Shown: piece by piece, positions 25,901 to 40,900 of the stretch
Layout of the letters: each line of letters begins with the position of its first letter
How positions within the stretch are numbered: the stretch's first letter is position 1
DNA from: Saturnia japonica
Lineage: Eukaryota > Arthropoda > Insecta > Lepidoptera > Saturniidae
Length of the DNA: 64,000 nt
Assembly (NCBI GenBank): GCA_033032175.1
Contig: CM065321.1
Location: 11,740,501 to 11,804,500, forward strand
Reading direction: 5' to 3'
The notes under the pieces: generated by a model
Told to the model about the DNA's origin: nothing
The model's input: only the letters and a program-made list of their open reading frames with translations
Databases searched by the model: none
Translations under genes and position numbers: made by a program

Positions 25901-28900
25901 CGTTAAAGTCATCCATGCCAGGAACAATGTATACCACAAATATGTTGTTAGGACCAACTAAGTAAGCTCTGCAAATTAACTACAAAATAACTTAGGTAAA
26001 GTAAGGTAGAGTTTTTTTATACAACCAAGTTGGCAAATAAGCATACGGCTCGCCTAATGGTAAGCGGTTACTGTAACCTATGGAAGCTTGCAAAACCTAC
26101 CATAAACATCACCAGTGCGTTGTCGACCTTAAACCCCTCTACCACAAGGATGCCTGAAAACCCTACTCAAAGCAGGAACACAACACAAGGTTATTTAGCT
26201 GCGATCTTCTGTAGAATGGAGGCATTCCATCAGTCAGAGTACCTCAAATAGAGATAAATTTCCAAAGAAACCTCTCTGTGCCCTACCTCTCTTAAAACAG
26301 AAACCTCTCTGTGCCCTACCTCTCTTAAAACAGAAACCATGTCCAGAAACAATTGTAATAATGGTCGGTGATTAATTACATCGAGAGTCGACGTCTTCAT
26401 GCCAGTTTACAGAAATGTCTTTTCACGCCCCGCTTGTAAACAATATCATAGACGGGAGGGATCACGCTAGCCGGGAGGTGATTACTAAGTTCTTTGTTCT
26501 TGTCGAGATGGATGCTACCGTGTAGCTGTAATTTCATATATCAGCTCGCGTGCTTCTGTAGCTGAAGATAGATGATGGGATAAGGTTAAACCAACTCTTC
26601 AGAACAGTCAACATGATACACACGATAAAGCACGCTTAGTTACTTACTCTATATTATTGACTACCTTAGACTTTATTATGATCTAAAGAAAAGCTACTAA
26701 ACTAAAAAAAAATAAAACATCGTCGAAATTTGTGGATATTTGTAACAGTTATGACAAAAATATATATAAAAAATAGTGTACTTACTGGTTGAATAACCGC
26801 CTGTTTTAAAGATAAAATTAATGTGCAACACTTGTTGACAGAATGTGGCCGGAACAACCTTTAACTAAAATCAATTATAAAAGTATCCTCTCAGTAGTCT
26901 GTGATTATAAATCGGTTTAACCTGAATGTAATGGATCAAGGCATTTTTCATAAAATCTTGGCTACACCTGCAGATGAGGAAGTCATAATTTTATGGAAGT
27001 TTGTTGTTAGAAGTTAGGTGTGTGAGAAAAATGCTAAGTTTATGTTAAAATGTGATTCATATGGTCTTCTTGGAACCAGGTATGGAGGATAGAGTTCTAT
27101 CCAGACCAGAGAGAACCATCTTATAATGAGGACAAGTTAAAAAAGTGTCCAGCAGTAAACAGCAAACTACAACTCAAAAAATCCCTCAAAATGACATCAG
27201 CGTAGTAAAAAAAATTATATTTTTTCGTGATTTTATAGTTTTTACTGTTCCAATCTAAAACTTTAAAAAAAATTGAATAATAATGGGAAAAGATTGTGGA
27301 GTGGAAAGATTTCCAAGAGGGCGAAAATTAAAAAAAAAAACTTTTGGCGCCATCTTTAAAATTTATGCACTTGCTACCGTGTCGCCACCCTAATTTGACG
27401 TTTTTCGATGAACACTTTTTCATACATACAAATGGTAATCCTGGTCTCTACCTTACATAGAACCAAGTCCCTAAATTGACTAATTAATTAAAAGATAATA
27501 AAAAAGGTCACATCGAAGTTACCCGGATTACTGTTGTTATATGAATTACTTTCCCAATATACAATCTACATCATACTCAATAAGTATACATATAATAAAT
27601 TGAATCACTGACACGGACAATTTAAAGAATGAATGAAGTGGTAAAGGTGAATCAAAAGGTGAAGAAGGATACGCGAAATAATATCATTGTTAAATAAATG
27701 CCGAATAGATCGAATGAATTAATAAAGACAATAAATATGTCGATTTGTTTAACCCGAAAAAATTTGACTCCCAATACCTATACCATCATCCCAATCGATT
27801 CATTAAAACCAATTGAAGACATTCCTACGTGATGACTCAACACAGATTTCTGGTACAGTACCTACTGTGAATAATTGAAACGAATTCGACAAAGCTTTGG
27901 TTAGTTAATTTATATTCTTGTAAAGTAGGTACGGTACATAAGTTATTTAAAAGAATCACCTTGGCCTTCTTAAAAAACTGTATGGTGTGAGAATTTTGAT
28001 CATGTAATCCAGTTTGTCGTCCTGAACCAGTTTATCACAACTTTTTTGCCATATCCATCTAAATTAAGTTTTCTTTATAACCCTCAGAATATATATTCAA
28101 TACTTTTGTACATTGTACTTATATTCTAACAATGTATATACTAGCTTCTGCTCGCAACTTCGTCTGCGTAGACTTCAGAATAGAGTCTGGTATTAAAATA
28201 ATATAATGTGATAATCCAGGTTATAAGCTATCAGTATGCCGAATTTCATCCAAATCCGGACTGCCGTTTTAACATGACTGAATGACAAACACCCATACAC
28301 ACAAGCATTCATATTTATAATATTATATTATGTATAGACTTTTGTATTCGGGTCCCAAGTTTACACCTAGATATGTGTTTTTTTAAAGACGGCCAGATAT
28401 TGAACATTTATACAGTAATTTTCTCTCATAGACTGCCAATTATAAACCATTATAAATTAAATTAAATGTTAGGGATGTTTGGGCTTCTCCTTTCATAAAA
28501 GTACATTCAATAGGAATAAAAATACTTTAAAAAACATGCGCATGATTTTGGATTGGACGATGCACTATCAAATATTGCTTTCGCATACATTGCATTGGGA
28601 CACAGAGAGAGTTTAAATATTTGCCTTAAGAGACAAATAAACCTAAATGATTATGAAAAAAAGTACTTTATAAAGTATCACTTTTTTCTAGGATCCCGCA
28701 TCAGCGATTCCAAAAGGTACACTACTCTCTCTTCTGATTTCAATGATCAGCTACGCTTTGATGGTGCTGTTCGCTGGTGGAGGAGCTCTGCGTGATGCAT
28801 CCGGGAACTTGACTGACCTCGTCATCGTCAATGGGACTGTAACTGACTACAGTGCGCTTGCAGAGTGTGCGCAAACTGTCAATATTACATGTAAATTTGG

Positions 28901-31900
28901 ACTGCACAATAGTTACTCCGTAAGTATAGAGAAACAACCCTTGACACTTTCAAAAGTTCAAATTTTTAATATTAGAATGATTTAACTTAGAGAATACTTT
29001 AGTCAGTGTCACATTGCTGTCAAACAAGCATGCGGTTTACTCTTACCTACTGACGCTTGAAACACTAGAAGCATCACTTGTGCCTTACCGACCCTTTAAA
29101 AACATGTTCACTCCATTCATGAAGAACTCCATAATGTAGTCCGCTGAAAAATGTAATATTCTCTGAAATTATCTGAAACTATCGGATATCTGAAATACTC
29201 TTAGGATGTCCAGATCCGAAATCTCATATCCGTAACATCCCTGGTATTTGGTTTAACAATCTGTATGGAGGTTTTGGCGGGATCTCAAACTGTCATGTAA
29301 TGGTTTTATTCATAAGTTTTGATATGTGACCCTATATTGTACAACACAGGTGACATTTTGCAAAATAAAGGTTATTGTGTACAAGTGAAGTGGATTGGAA
29401 ATCATAACATGGACCACAACATCCCTAGAAGTACTAACTAGGGAGCCACCATCTTGTTAGAATGCTGTAATCATCGTAGGAAAGGAGTGGACAATAGATT
29501 CACTCGATAATGGCAGTAATGATCTTCAATAAAGAGGACTAGTTACCAAGTTAGGAAGAAGAAGAAGAAGCTGTGTTATTTCTCCAAGTGTGTATGTTTT
29601 CATCCGCAATTCTGCTAACTTCACGCGAATAGAATATTTTCTATTTAATTACCTAATATAATCTTCAAATATGGTTCTAACAAGATGGCGGCTCTGTTGT
29701 TTAAACTTTCCAGGGAGTTTTTGTGGCAACTAAAAACACATGAATCTAGTTACCTATTATTTACAATCCTTGTAACTCTAAACTACCGATAAAACTACTA
29801 TAATTACGTCGAAATAACTTATACCCAAAACTTATACTTAACCAAATAAGTTTAAAGATAAAAATAAAAACTGTAACATGACAGACAAGATTTCGCCAAA
29901 ATCTCAATAAGTAATACAATACTTTTTTTGCATAGGAAAAAAAACATACGTGACAACGTACAACGTGATTTCGAATTCTAAAATAAACTGTTAAAGCTTC
30001 CACTCAGCATTTTATATTGTAGGTCTGGTTACTGTAATGTTGTTTTATGTTTCTTACTAAATATGAGCTTTTATTAAAATATAAATTATTTCTTTTTAAT
30101 ATTATTATTATTTATGTACAGTTAGTTGGTCCTATCGCTTAGAGCGATTTTTTTCAGGCAACCTTTAAAAATAAATAAATATAAATGGAAATAAATTTCA
30201 TGGCGACAAACACATTTATCAGAAACAAACAAATTTGACAATCAAAGACAGGTATAAAGAAATAGTATACTTAATACACATACACTACATTAGCAATACT
30301 AAATAATAATAATACACACACACACACACACACACACAAAAGTCTTAAGTAATTGCGTATAACTTGGTTTTAACCTCAGGTGATGCAATTAATGTCAGCG
30401 TGGGGTCCTTTCATATACGCTGGCTGCTGGGCGGCAACGCTCTCCACTGCGCTCACGAATTTACTGTCGGTGCCTCGATTAATTCAGGCACTAGGTATCG
30501 ACCGTATCTATCCCGGACTTATATTTTTCTCGAAGCCGTACGGACGACACGGCGAACCCTACAGAGGATACGTGCTTACTTTCTTCGTCTCTTTTATATT
30601 TTTAATTATCGGTAATTATTAATTGATACATTTACTATATACCCTTAGATTTAATTTGTAAACTTTACTATACACCACTCTATGATGATATCGGTTATTT
30701 AATTCAGACGCTTCTAGTTGATTTTTTTTGTTAATTCTATAAATTTACCTTAATCTCACCTGATGTTAAGAGATGATGTGGCTCAAGATGGTAACAAACT
30801 AAGCCTAGTAGACTGGCTCTCAAGTATAGCTGCCGGAACAAACCTATTATATCTGCTTGGCTACAGATTTTCAACTCGAGGATGGTAGCCCGCTAGGCAG
30901 AAATTAGTAAATACTCTACCGTCATGCCACGGATTCATTAGGTTTTTTTTTTCATTGAAAACTTAGGCCTATGCAAGGGTAAGAACATACGCCGATCGAC
31001 GCAGTGTCTCTCTACAAATTCCACTGAGCTATCACTCTTTTTAAAATTGAGTAAGCAGTAGTTAGTGTAATAACAAAATTGTTTTAAAAACAAGTCTTTA
31101 TTAAAAACAAGTAAAAAATAAGGCATTGTTTTTTAAAGTAAATTTAACAACATAAGTAATACACATTTTAATACATAAAATTTAAATTGCAAAATAATAT
31201 CTTATATACATTGAGACTCTCTCAGGAGAATCTGTAATAAAGTATGACAATACATTGAAACTTATTTTTAATTTGATAAATGTGATATAACTATTCATAA
31301 AAATCTAAACAGGCTACAGTATAAATAATTTGATATTTATTTGTTCACAGCTGACTTGAATACTATAGCTCCTCTTATATCAAACTTTTACTTGGCTTCG
31401 TACGCACTCATCAATTTCTGCACTTTCCACGCGGCACTGGTGCGACCGCTCGGATGGCGGCCTACATTCAGGGTAAGCATGGTTAAAAATACATGAACTT
31501 GAGTCAGTAACAATACCTAAGAGGAAAAATATATTCGGATTGCATATTGAAATCAATTTGCTCTGTTTACCATGTATTCTATACGGTGTATACTGTCCTC
31601 TGTCGTATTCATTTAAATTTTGGTACCGAATATTACAAATTCTCTCACGATCTGTTTTAAACAATCTATTTATTTATACCCATCAGAGAAATAAAGAATT
31701 AAATTGTATTTAATTACTTTAAACTTTATATTTCATATGAAACTAAAACAAAGATATTTTCTTGTCAAGTTGCTTGATATAAGTTATTTATGTAAATAGA
31801 CAAACATTATGTTATGTTAGTTAACTGCAACCTTGTAAGTAGGTCGCAGTATCGAGGTAGAAGTAAAATCAAATGTATTGGTTGACGCTTATTAGGTTCT

Positions 31901-34900
31901 ACCCCACGAACGAGTTTATTGCAGCGATATTATCGTTTATTATCGATTAACCGAAAAAGCTAACGCGTTCTACACCGCCACCGTCTCTCCAAACAGAGCG
32001 TGCCACCGCCCACGCCCGCGTAACCACCGTTCTCTCCGCAGAGGACGGGCGGTCAACTTCGCTCCCGCACACCCGTCACGTCCACCCTCTCTAGCGGCAA
32101 CCCAAGCCTAGGTCCGTTCCTCGGTGTGAAACCCTTGGGTCAGGCAGCCGCCCGCGCGATACAAAGTGACACTATACGTGCAACACTTAGTTACCCACAC
32201 ACAACATTACACACACACCACACAGGTACATAGGTTCTGTAAGGGACCTTTTTTTTTCTTTTTTTGCGCTAGTTAGACTAATGCGCTAGTTAGTGTAGAA
32301 AAACCATTCCGATTATCAAATACACATACGCATGGTCCACTCCTTCCTCCCAGGAGGAGGGGAACGTGCATATGAGTATATATTAGTTAGCTCGAATTCT
32401 CATAGGATTAGGGAATTAGTTAGATCGCGACTTTTTCGCATTCGCGACGACCGCCCGAGCCGAGGTTCGGCCACTCTGGCACCCTCGTGCGGGTCGTCAC
32501 AAACTTTCGCGGCTGAGTGCCCTAAGCGCTCGCCCCCAAGTCCGGTGAAGCTGTAAAAGCCGCAGCGGCTCTGTTTTAGGATAGGGCCCCTAAGGCTAAC
32601 AGTGTAGTCAGTTCTAAAAAAAAAAAAAAAAAAAAAAAAAGCGATGCGAGGAAACCGCCAACTAGTCGATGCGCGACCTACTCGCAGCGCGCTCACTACA
32701 AAACGTTTGGGGACACGCAGCAATCAGTCGCGACTCGCTACGATACGCAGGTAGAAGAATAATCGTTTCGTGCCGATACACTTTCTCGTGGAGATGGGAC
32801 CTTCCTTACTTAATGTTTAACAATATATTTTTTATCGAGATATAGACTAGACGATATGTCGAAGAGTAGCATGATTAAGCAATAGCTTATTGTATAATTA
32901 TTTAATTAAATAATTCCAGTACTACAACGTTTGGCTCTCCCTTGCCGGTTTCCTAATGTGTGTGGCAATTATGCTGCTCATCAGCTGGGTGATGTCCCTC
33001 GTCACGTTCGCTATATTTTTCACGCTATACCTCATTGTTCACTACAGAAAGCCAGGTTTGTTTTCATTGTTATTATGATTTTTATATCATTGGGGCCGTT
33101 CATAAAATACGTTCGCACTTATGTGAAGGAGGAGTGTCGCTTACTGTGACAAGGTGAATCGCGTATACGCGAATACATGATGTTCCAGCTCATCAAACAA
33201 TATTGCAAATTATTGTCTCGGCTTTTATTCATATTTATTTTAACGTTGATTTCAATAAATTTTGATTTATTACATTTTTTTGTGTTATAATGATAGATTA
33301 GGATTCTGATATTTATATATTGATATATTTTATTAGTTTAGGTAAGTACATAGAAAAGGTTGCCCGTCAATACCGCCATTAGTCAAATCTGGTGACATTG
33401 TGGTTTGGAGTGTAGGAAGACCTGAAAAATATTCAAGACATTGAGTCACTGAAGCCATATTTCATGTATGCGGTACGGTACACATTCCTGTAGAGCAAGA
33501 AATGGCTAAAGAGCTCTATTGGCGAGTTTGTACAGTATTTGAGTCGACTAAATGGCGATCACGTTTCTTGATTTCACTAGTTTTCGTCGTATTTTTAATC
33601 TCCTATATGACAGTTCCTAAACTTGACCGTATTTAACCACCAGATGAACGATTCTATGATTGAATCTATATTGAATGATCCTATTTAGAATAAAGCAAAA
33701 ATTTCAATATTTTAAGATGTCAACTGGGGAAGCAGTACCCAAGCACAAATGTATAAAACAGCGCTGTCAAGCGCACACAATCTCGCTCGTACTGGGGAAC
33801 ATGTCAAGAACTACTGGCCACAACTTTTAGTGTTAGCCGGTAGACCTCAATCCAGACCAGCCTTAGTTGACCTGGGGAATTTGATAACTAAAGCAGGCTC
33901 GCTGATGATTGTCGGAGATGTGTCACAGGTGAGTTATTTAGCAAACTACCATATATCGCATTTTTACAATTACTATGACGGTAGTAAAAACAAAATGATT
34001 TTAATAAAACAACAAAATAGAATCTAAATTAAACATAATCACACAATAGTTATGTAGGTTAAAAAATAAACATTGTCTTTCTGATGAATGATATGAATTG
34101 AACTAAAAGTTTTAAATGAATTTCCTCAAATTAATGGTAGTTTGCATGGACTTTTCTTTTTTTTCGATCTGACCTTACTGTTAGCCTGAGGGCTCCTATC
34201 TAAAACCAGAGCCGCTGCTGGCTTTTACAGCTTTACCGGGCTTAGGGACGAGCGCTTAAGGCACTCAGCCGAGAAAGAATTGGCAACAAGCGCGCAAGGG
34301 TGCCAAAGTGGCCGGACCTCGGCTTGACCTGTTGCCGCGTTTGCAAATAAGTCGCGATCTAACTAATTCCCTATCCGTAAAATTCGAGCTAAAGTAACAT
34401 TTACATATATATACATGTCCCTGCTTCCTGGGAATAGGAAGGAAAATGTGTATATATATTTCGTGTAAGTCGCTTGCATGGACGTCTTTTTATATGTCCA
34501 TAGTAGTTTGCAGTTAAATTATTGAAATTCCAAGGGTCTTTTATTAATGAGCTTGATGATTATAAAAAACTTACGTACCTACTTTTATATATTTACCTGT
34601 AGCGTCTTCTGTTATGCAGTTCAAGTAAATTTTAATACCTTAACCGTCGACAATATAATTTGAAGATGCCATTTACGATATCGACTCAAGAAAATACCTG
34701 AGAGGTGTAAAATTTTAAGCTAATATTGAATGTTTCATCATACTGTTGAACATTGTTTATACTACGTCGTTTGTACCTATATCTTTAAATTTTCTTGAAC
34801 GCTTATAAATAAGTTGTAATGTAAAGATTTCGTTTTTTATTTAATTTATTCAAAAACATGTTATTGTGTGTTTGGACGCATTAATCCCTGGAATCACCCG

Positions 34901-37900
34901 TCAGATTTGAAAAATTCTTTGTGTATTTTATAGCCTATTTATTGGGGAACGTTGTAGAATATATAACCTCACGCTACGAATCCAAGGAGCAGAGTAGTAT
35001 TCATGAGTGTTAAGCAATCTGGAAACTTGTAGGCAAGTACGGGAAGTTAGAATAACGGTACGATACAAGAGTGCGTTAGTGCATTAGAGAGTTGGTCGAA
35101 TAAAATTTTACAGGGGTGAAACCATGGGGACGATTAGTAAAATAATATAATAAATTCAAAAATGCGCTCTTTTTTTGGAACAACGAGTGACTACCTACTA
35201 TTGTGACAATATTTAAATTATAACAATCAACCTGGAGTTGTATTACTAAAGTAGGTAGGATTTTCAGTGCTCTTTGGGAAAGGGAGTTCAAGGTCGGCAG
35301 TAATCTTTTCCATCAGGCGGGCTGTACGCTTCTTTTCCACCAGTTAAATATAAAAAAAATTGATTCATTACTATGGTTGCAATTGCAGGAGAAGTTGTCA
35401 TACAAACAGCGTTCGTCAATAACGCTTGCCGACGATGAATGGTTAAGAGGTCGGAAAGTACGTGCGTTCTGTAGTCGTGTGCACGGCTTCAATTTCGAGT
35501 CTGGAGCCCGAGCGTTGGTGCAGGCCGCCGGTGTCGGTCGACTCGCACCCAATGTACTACTGATGGGTTACAAAGCTGACTGGACCACTGCGCCCAGTGA
35601 TGAACTCGTCGCATACTTCAATGTGTTACAGTAATTATTTATAATTTCTATTTTTAGCCTAGTGGTCGTATTAGATGGGAACTGAAACCATCTCGGCGAA
35701 CTGTGGGTGTACTTTAGTACACCTCTCTCCTAACACTTCGGGTATACAGACTTGATGGTATATATGTATGTATATAATGTAATTCAGTATGCTGGTTCCC
35801 CACAATCTCCACAAAAATTATTTATATTTTGTAATTTCCAAAGAGGTTTTAAGATTCCCATTAAGAGATGCAGGACACAGAGAAACCTCTTTAGAAACGT
35901 GAGGATGGTGGTTCGATTAATTTTTTTTACATAGTAATAAACGATTAAGATAGGTTTTAAAAACCATATAGCTTCACACTACGAACCTACGGAGCGGAGC
36001 AGAGAAGGTAACCATAAGCCACCAATGTGACAAGCTGTAGGAAAGTGGGCGAAACAAGAACAACGATTGGCTATAAAAATGCTACGTTTAAATCAAATTC
36101 TTGATTGAAAAATTTCTTTTTCTTTTTATTTGGAGCAGTCCTACTGGTGGAATACCTTCACCTTACAGAAGATCGCAGCCAAAAAACCTTGTGCTGTGTT
36201 CCTGCGGTGAGTAGGGTTTCCAGAGCTCCTTGGGGTAGGGGATTCGAGTTCGGCAACACGCTCGTGATACCTACGGTATTTCAACTGTCCATAGGCTACG
36301 ATAGCCGCTTACCATCAGGTGAGCGGCAAGCCTGTTTACCAGTTTACTTGGTTAAAAAAAATAACCACGTAAAATCACGGAGCACATCTTGCATTTACAA
36401 TAAACCTTTAAAACTATACACGAACAGATGTACACGGATATGGATAGAACATTGGCTAGTATCTATATGATCGAGCACAGCCAGTCAGGAACGAGAATAA
36501 GGCAAAAGAAATAAGAAATAATTACACTTATTAATGTTATACTAAGAAACAATTTAATATTCAATGAATTACTGTGCATACAATTATGACGATAATCTGC
36601 ACACCAACATAATGCTAGAATAATTAAAATTCGTTGGACTCTATGTACCGTAAGCAAGTTTTAATTTGATTGTGAAATGATGATTTTTTTACCCGTCTGC
36701 GAAAAAGGAGGGTAATTTTTTTCGAACGTATTTATGTATGTCAACTTCTTTGGCACACTCTTTAGCCTAAACGGATTGATGAATTTTAGCATACGAGGTG
36801 TCATTAGATTTGTCTTAATTGTGGGAGTGACATAGGCTATTTGATATTTAAGTGCGACGTATGGGAATCAAATCAAAAACAAAAATAGAAAAATATATTT
36901 TTCTAATCAAGTGCTTTTGTTGCTGTCGGGTTTTTGTTTCCTTTTTAAAAATTACACTCAATATTTTTACTACAGTGCTGCGTTCGAGAACCGTTTGGCG
37001 GTGGCCATAGTGCGGGTGCCTGGTGGATTGGACTACAGCGCGGTGTGTGCTGAGGAAACGTTACCTCCCGGCTCCGGCACGCTGACCGCCACCTCGAGCG
37101 GCAGCGGCGACCTCCGTATCCGCCGCGACCCACTCATCATGCACGCAGACTCTGATCTTGATATACGAGCTGATTCGCAACCAATCAAAAATAATATCTC
37201 TAGTAAGTTATCGACCAAAAAATCAAAATCTAAGGACCCTCATGTTTAACAACTTTCAGTTAAGAAAACTTTTAATATTATACCAACCGGAATAGAAAGT
37301 CTAAGGTGCCATAAGTTTATCAAATTTTTTTCAATATGTCATTTTGCTGAATTCTTTGGTGGTATTATACTTGACTGTAATCCAGCACAATAGTCAAATA
37401 TTAGAAAATAGTTTTTTAAAAGAACTACACAGTTTTAAATTTAGCTTCAGTATCATCTTTTGCCTTTTTGTTCAGTATTGTTTATTCATACGTAGTCGTA
37501 TATTTCTTCTTTTTCACCTATTATTCCTCACGCAATCTATCTATACCTTCTTCGGTTTTCTTGTACCGTATATATTCGTCTTCTTTCATACTTAAAATTC
37601 ATCAAGTTATATGACTTTTATCCCTCCTCGTGACATGCACATACCACACTAAACTATAAAAACTCTATGTTCATTTATAAAATGTACAACTAAATTGGCA
37701 AAGAAATTTACAGCCCGCCTGATGGTAAGTGGTTACCATAGCCTATGGACGCTAATAACATCAGAGGTATCACTAGCGCGTCACCGACCTTGACCCTCCC
37801 TTCTCCAAGTATCTCAGGAAACCCTACTCACCGTAGAAACACAGCAGAAGGTTATTTGACTGCGATCTTCTGTAAGGTGAAGGTATGCCACCAGTCTGGC

Positions 37901-40900
37901 TGCCCCGAATAGAAAGTAAACTTCAAAAGGTTTCTCCGTGCCTTATCTCTACGTACCGTACGTAGTCGAATACTGTTCATTATAAAACAGTATCAATATA
38001 CCTACTGTTTATTGCAGATTTATTAACGTTGACTACATCAAGATCGTTTACAATATCCGAGTGCAAAGACGTAAAGGAAAAGAAGAAGAACAGGAAACCG
38101 AATGATATGCATCGGCAGATCGTGTACAACACTTCGACCGGCATCGAGTTATCTAAGGACCAATTGTCACAAATGTCCTTATTTCAGAGGAAACGGGTAA
38201 TTGAAAGTTTGCTAATAAGTAACATGTAATAGTTTTATTATTTTCCACCGTTTGGAATATAGGTAGTGATTTTATATTATAAATTATTTAATTATCAACT
38301 CTTTACTTCTTTTGCCTTAATTTTTGCATTTCTGATAATGCATCATTATTGTAAGGTGTTTTGTCTCTGTTAATTTCAAACTTAATTCTTCAATGAAGAG
38401 TTTGTTTAAAGATTTAACTTGGATATGGGTAACATAAGTTTATAAGAATGCACAGTGGAAGCCCAACAGAGCACTATAGGCAATAATATAATTCAATAGT
38501 CTTTCTCACTCAGCAGTATAACCGTCTGCCATATTGAATTTATTGTAACGTCATTTTATTTTCGGATTCTTCTCAGCTTACCTTTTCATATGATACCCTT
38601 ATCATGAGGGTGCATAAAAATATCTAAACCGTCATCTTTGGGAGTCCACCATATTCGATTTAGAATGACGTCTCATAACTAATCATGCATTGTCATCCAA
38701 ACTAAACTTGTATGGAAAATTTCATGTATCAGTTGGGGATAATAGAATGTAAAATTTAATATTCAGTTTTAAGATTTGACCCATACGAACAAGGCAAGAT
38801 AAATAAAACTTTAAAAGTTTGTAAAAATATGGACGAGGTGCTAAAATTTCTTTTGTATACAAGAAGAGGTTCGACTAGCGGGCATCGGAGCAAAACACAT
38901 TGATTATAATTGTTTGATAACTACGTCCGTGTATTGGATATTTAGGTTTTTTATTTACTCTTATTTCAGGAGTCCGGAACACTAGACGTGTGGTGGTTGT
39001 ACGACGATGGAGGCCTGACTATTCTTCTGCCGTACATAATTTCCCAGCGTTCGGCGTGGGCAAACTGTAAGCTTAGAATATTCGCGCTGGCCAATCGACT
39101 TCATGAAATGGAGCTAGAAGAAAGAAAGTAAGATCATACTATATTCACTAAAACTGAACTAAACATGAATAAATTTTAGACATATTTTACTTATGTGGAA
39201 GGATATTTCGGATATAAAATTAAAACACTGGTAATGTGTACAACTTGCTAGGAAATTTGTAAAATATAAAATTACACTATTCATTCCAAGATTAAAATGT
39301 TTAATTTCCAGTAATTATTAAATTAAGACCAATATAATTCGACCATCGACCTTTTGGCCATAGACTACTTATTTCCTGTTTGACATTTGCAGTATAAACC
39401 TAAATAATGAACAGTATATCACATGCTGTCACTTTTCATTAAGTGACAATGTCAATATCTTGGGGGGTCTAAGTTCAATGGCACTGGTCGGGATAGGATT
39501 CGCAGTATTATTTAATTTAATTTAATGTATTAGTAATACATATTATATATAAATTTTAGCTTGCTGCACTCTTTCTCTATTTAAACTTTAACCATGCCAA
39601 ATCTCACAGTTATCCGTGCGCGCAATACGCATAAAAATGCGTCCAAAATTTTCTCATCACGTATTAATGTATAGGTTATAGTAGCAGGTTAAAGTGACGG
39701 CATTATGTGTGTCACTATCATGCAGTCCTGCAAGCTTCTCGATAGCTAGATATACACTGACTGATCCCGAAACGTGCCAATTCAAAAGAGTCACTACAAC
39801 GGGTCTGTCACAATGTGTGTGGTGGTCACGACCCAGTCAGGTATAGAAACTACTACTGCTACTACTACTACTACATAAGAGATTACTTCTATTAATAACT
39901 TATTTTCTAATGAATTTAGATTATACTTAATTCCTTTTCAAGTTAATTGCATTCATTCTATCATCCGTGTGATGCGTGCATAAAACTCACCTCAGAAATC
40001 TGGAAATAACACTTAAAATATAACTTTCACAGTATGGCCAACTTGCTTGCCAAGTTTCGGATAGATTATTCTTCACTGACTATGGTGCAAGACATAACGG
40101 ATCCTCCACAAGCTGATACAAAAATATTTTTCGATCAAATTACCAAAAAATTCACAGATGAAAACCGATCTCCAGGTAATTTTCTTTGTTACTCTCTAAA
40201 TGATTCTTACTCTAAATTTTTTTCTACATTTTCTTCATTACTCTCTAACACTATGTTTATTAGCAAGTAATATTAATGTGTCCTAAATCCTTCAATGTAC
40301 ATATTGTTCGTCGGAATTATGTATTTAAGCATTTCTATGGATATAATAATATTATGATGATATATCTTGGTGTGTGAAATAAATTGATATAATTTTTTAG
40401 GTTGGTAGGTTTTAGGTTTTTGCCCGGCAGTGGACCTAAATTATATCATAATTTTTATTTATTTACATTTTTCGTACCTAACCTCAGATGATACCATAGA
40501 GTTTAATGATCCCTTTAAAAAAAAGAATCGATTGCCATGAAAAAAAGTTTTTGTATAAATAGCCCATTTTCTTCCTGACTGTACACTTAAAAAAAACTGT
40601 ATATGCATGTCAATATGTCCAAAAAATTGAGGACAGACTCCTCAGAATGTTTTCTGGTTACTTATTGCCCTATCTCAGAAATCCGCCCTGTTTACCAGCC
40701 ATAATGTACCAAAAATAATTTGTTTTTGCCATTACGATTATTTAGCGATTTCTGCTATCGCATTGATCTTGTGAAATACAGAATAAAGTGACTGTTTACA
40801 TAATAAGTTATTATTATAAAAAAGATATCGACGCCCTTTTATGTTGTTTTTTATTTTATTTATTTACAAATGATAGTAATTATTATCGTTATAATTTTTC

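Larger units (their letters stand above)
24362..28691 (+). other. Intron 6 of SLC12 gene 1
   Basis: A 4.3-kb intron holding two SINE copies, a family D repeat, a 33-bp tandem duplication and, at about 28141-28335, a minus-strand Helitron-like copy starting ACTAGCTTCTGCTCGCAACT (all but the last listed separately). The stretches 26380-28140 and 28340-28690 have no recognised gene; A-rich runs occur near 27220-27350. Confidence 0.6.
31473..32919 (+). other. Intron 9 of SLC12 gene 1
   Basis: Contains the nested MITE/retroposon structure at 31893-32803. The rest is AT-rich. Confidence 0.6.

Noticed and set aside
28553..28691. Open frame running into SLC12 exon 7 from upstream
   Set aside because: It lies in another frame than the exon, and a strong pyrimidine tract with TAG acceptor ends at 28691.
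33490..33640. Open segment in intron 10 with a hydrophobic stretch
   Set aside because: Short, lacks start and splice signals, and has no recognisable similarity.
37203..37248. Stop codon at 37246 as the true C-terminus of gene 1
   Set aside because: A GTAAGT donor at 37203 and five further homologous exons in phase show that the protein continues to 43204.
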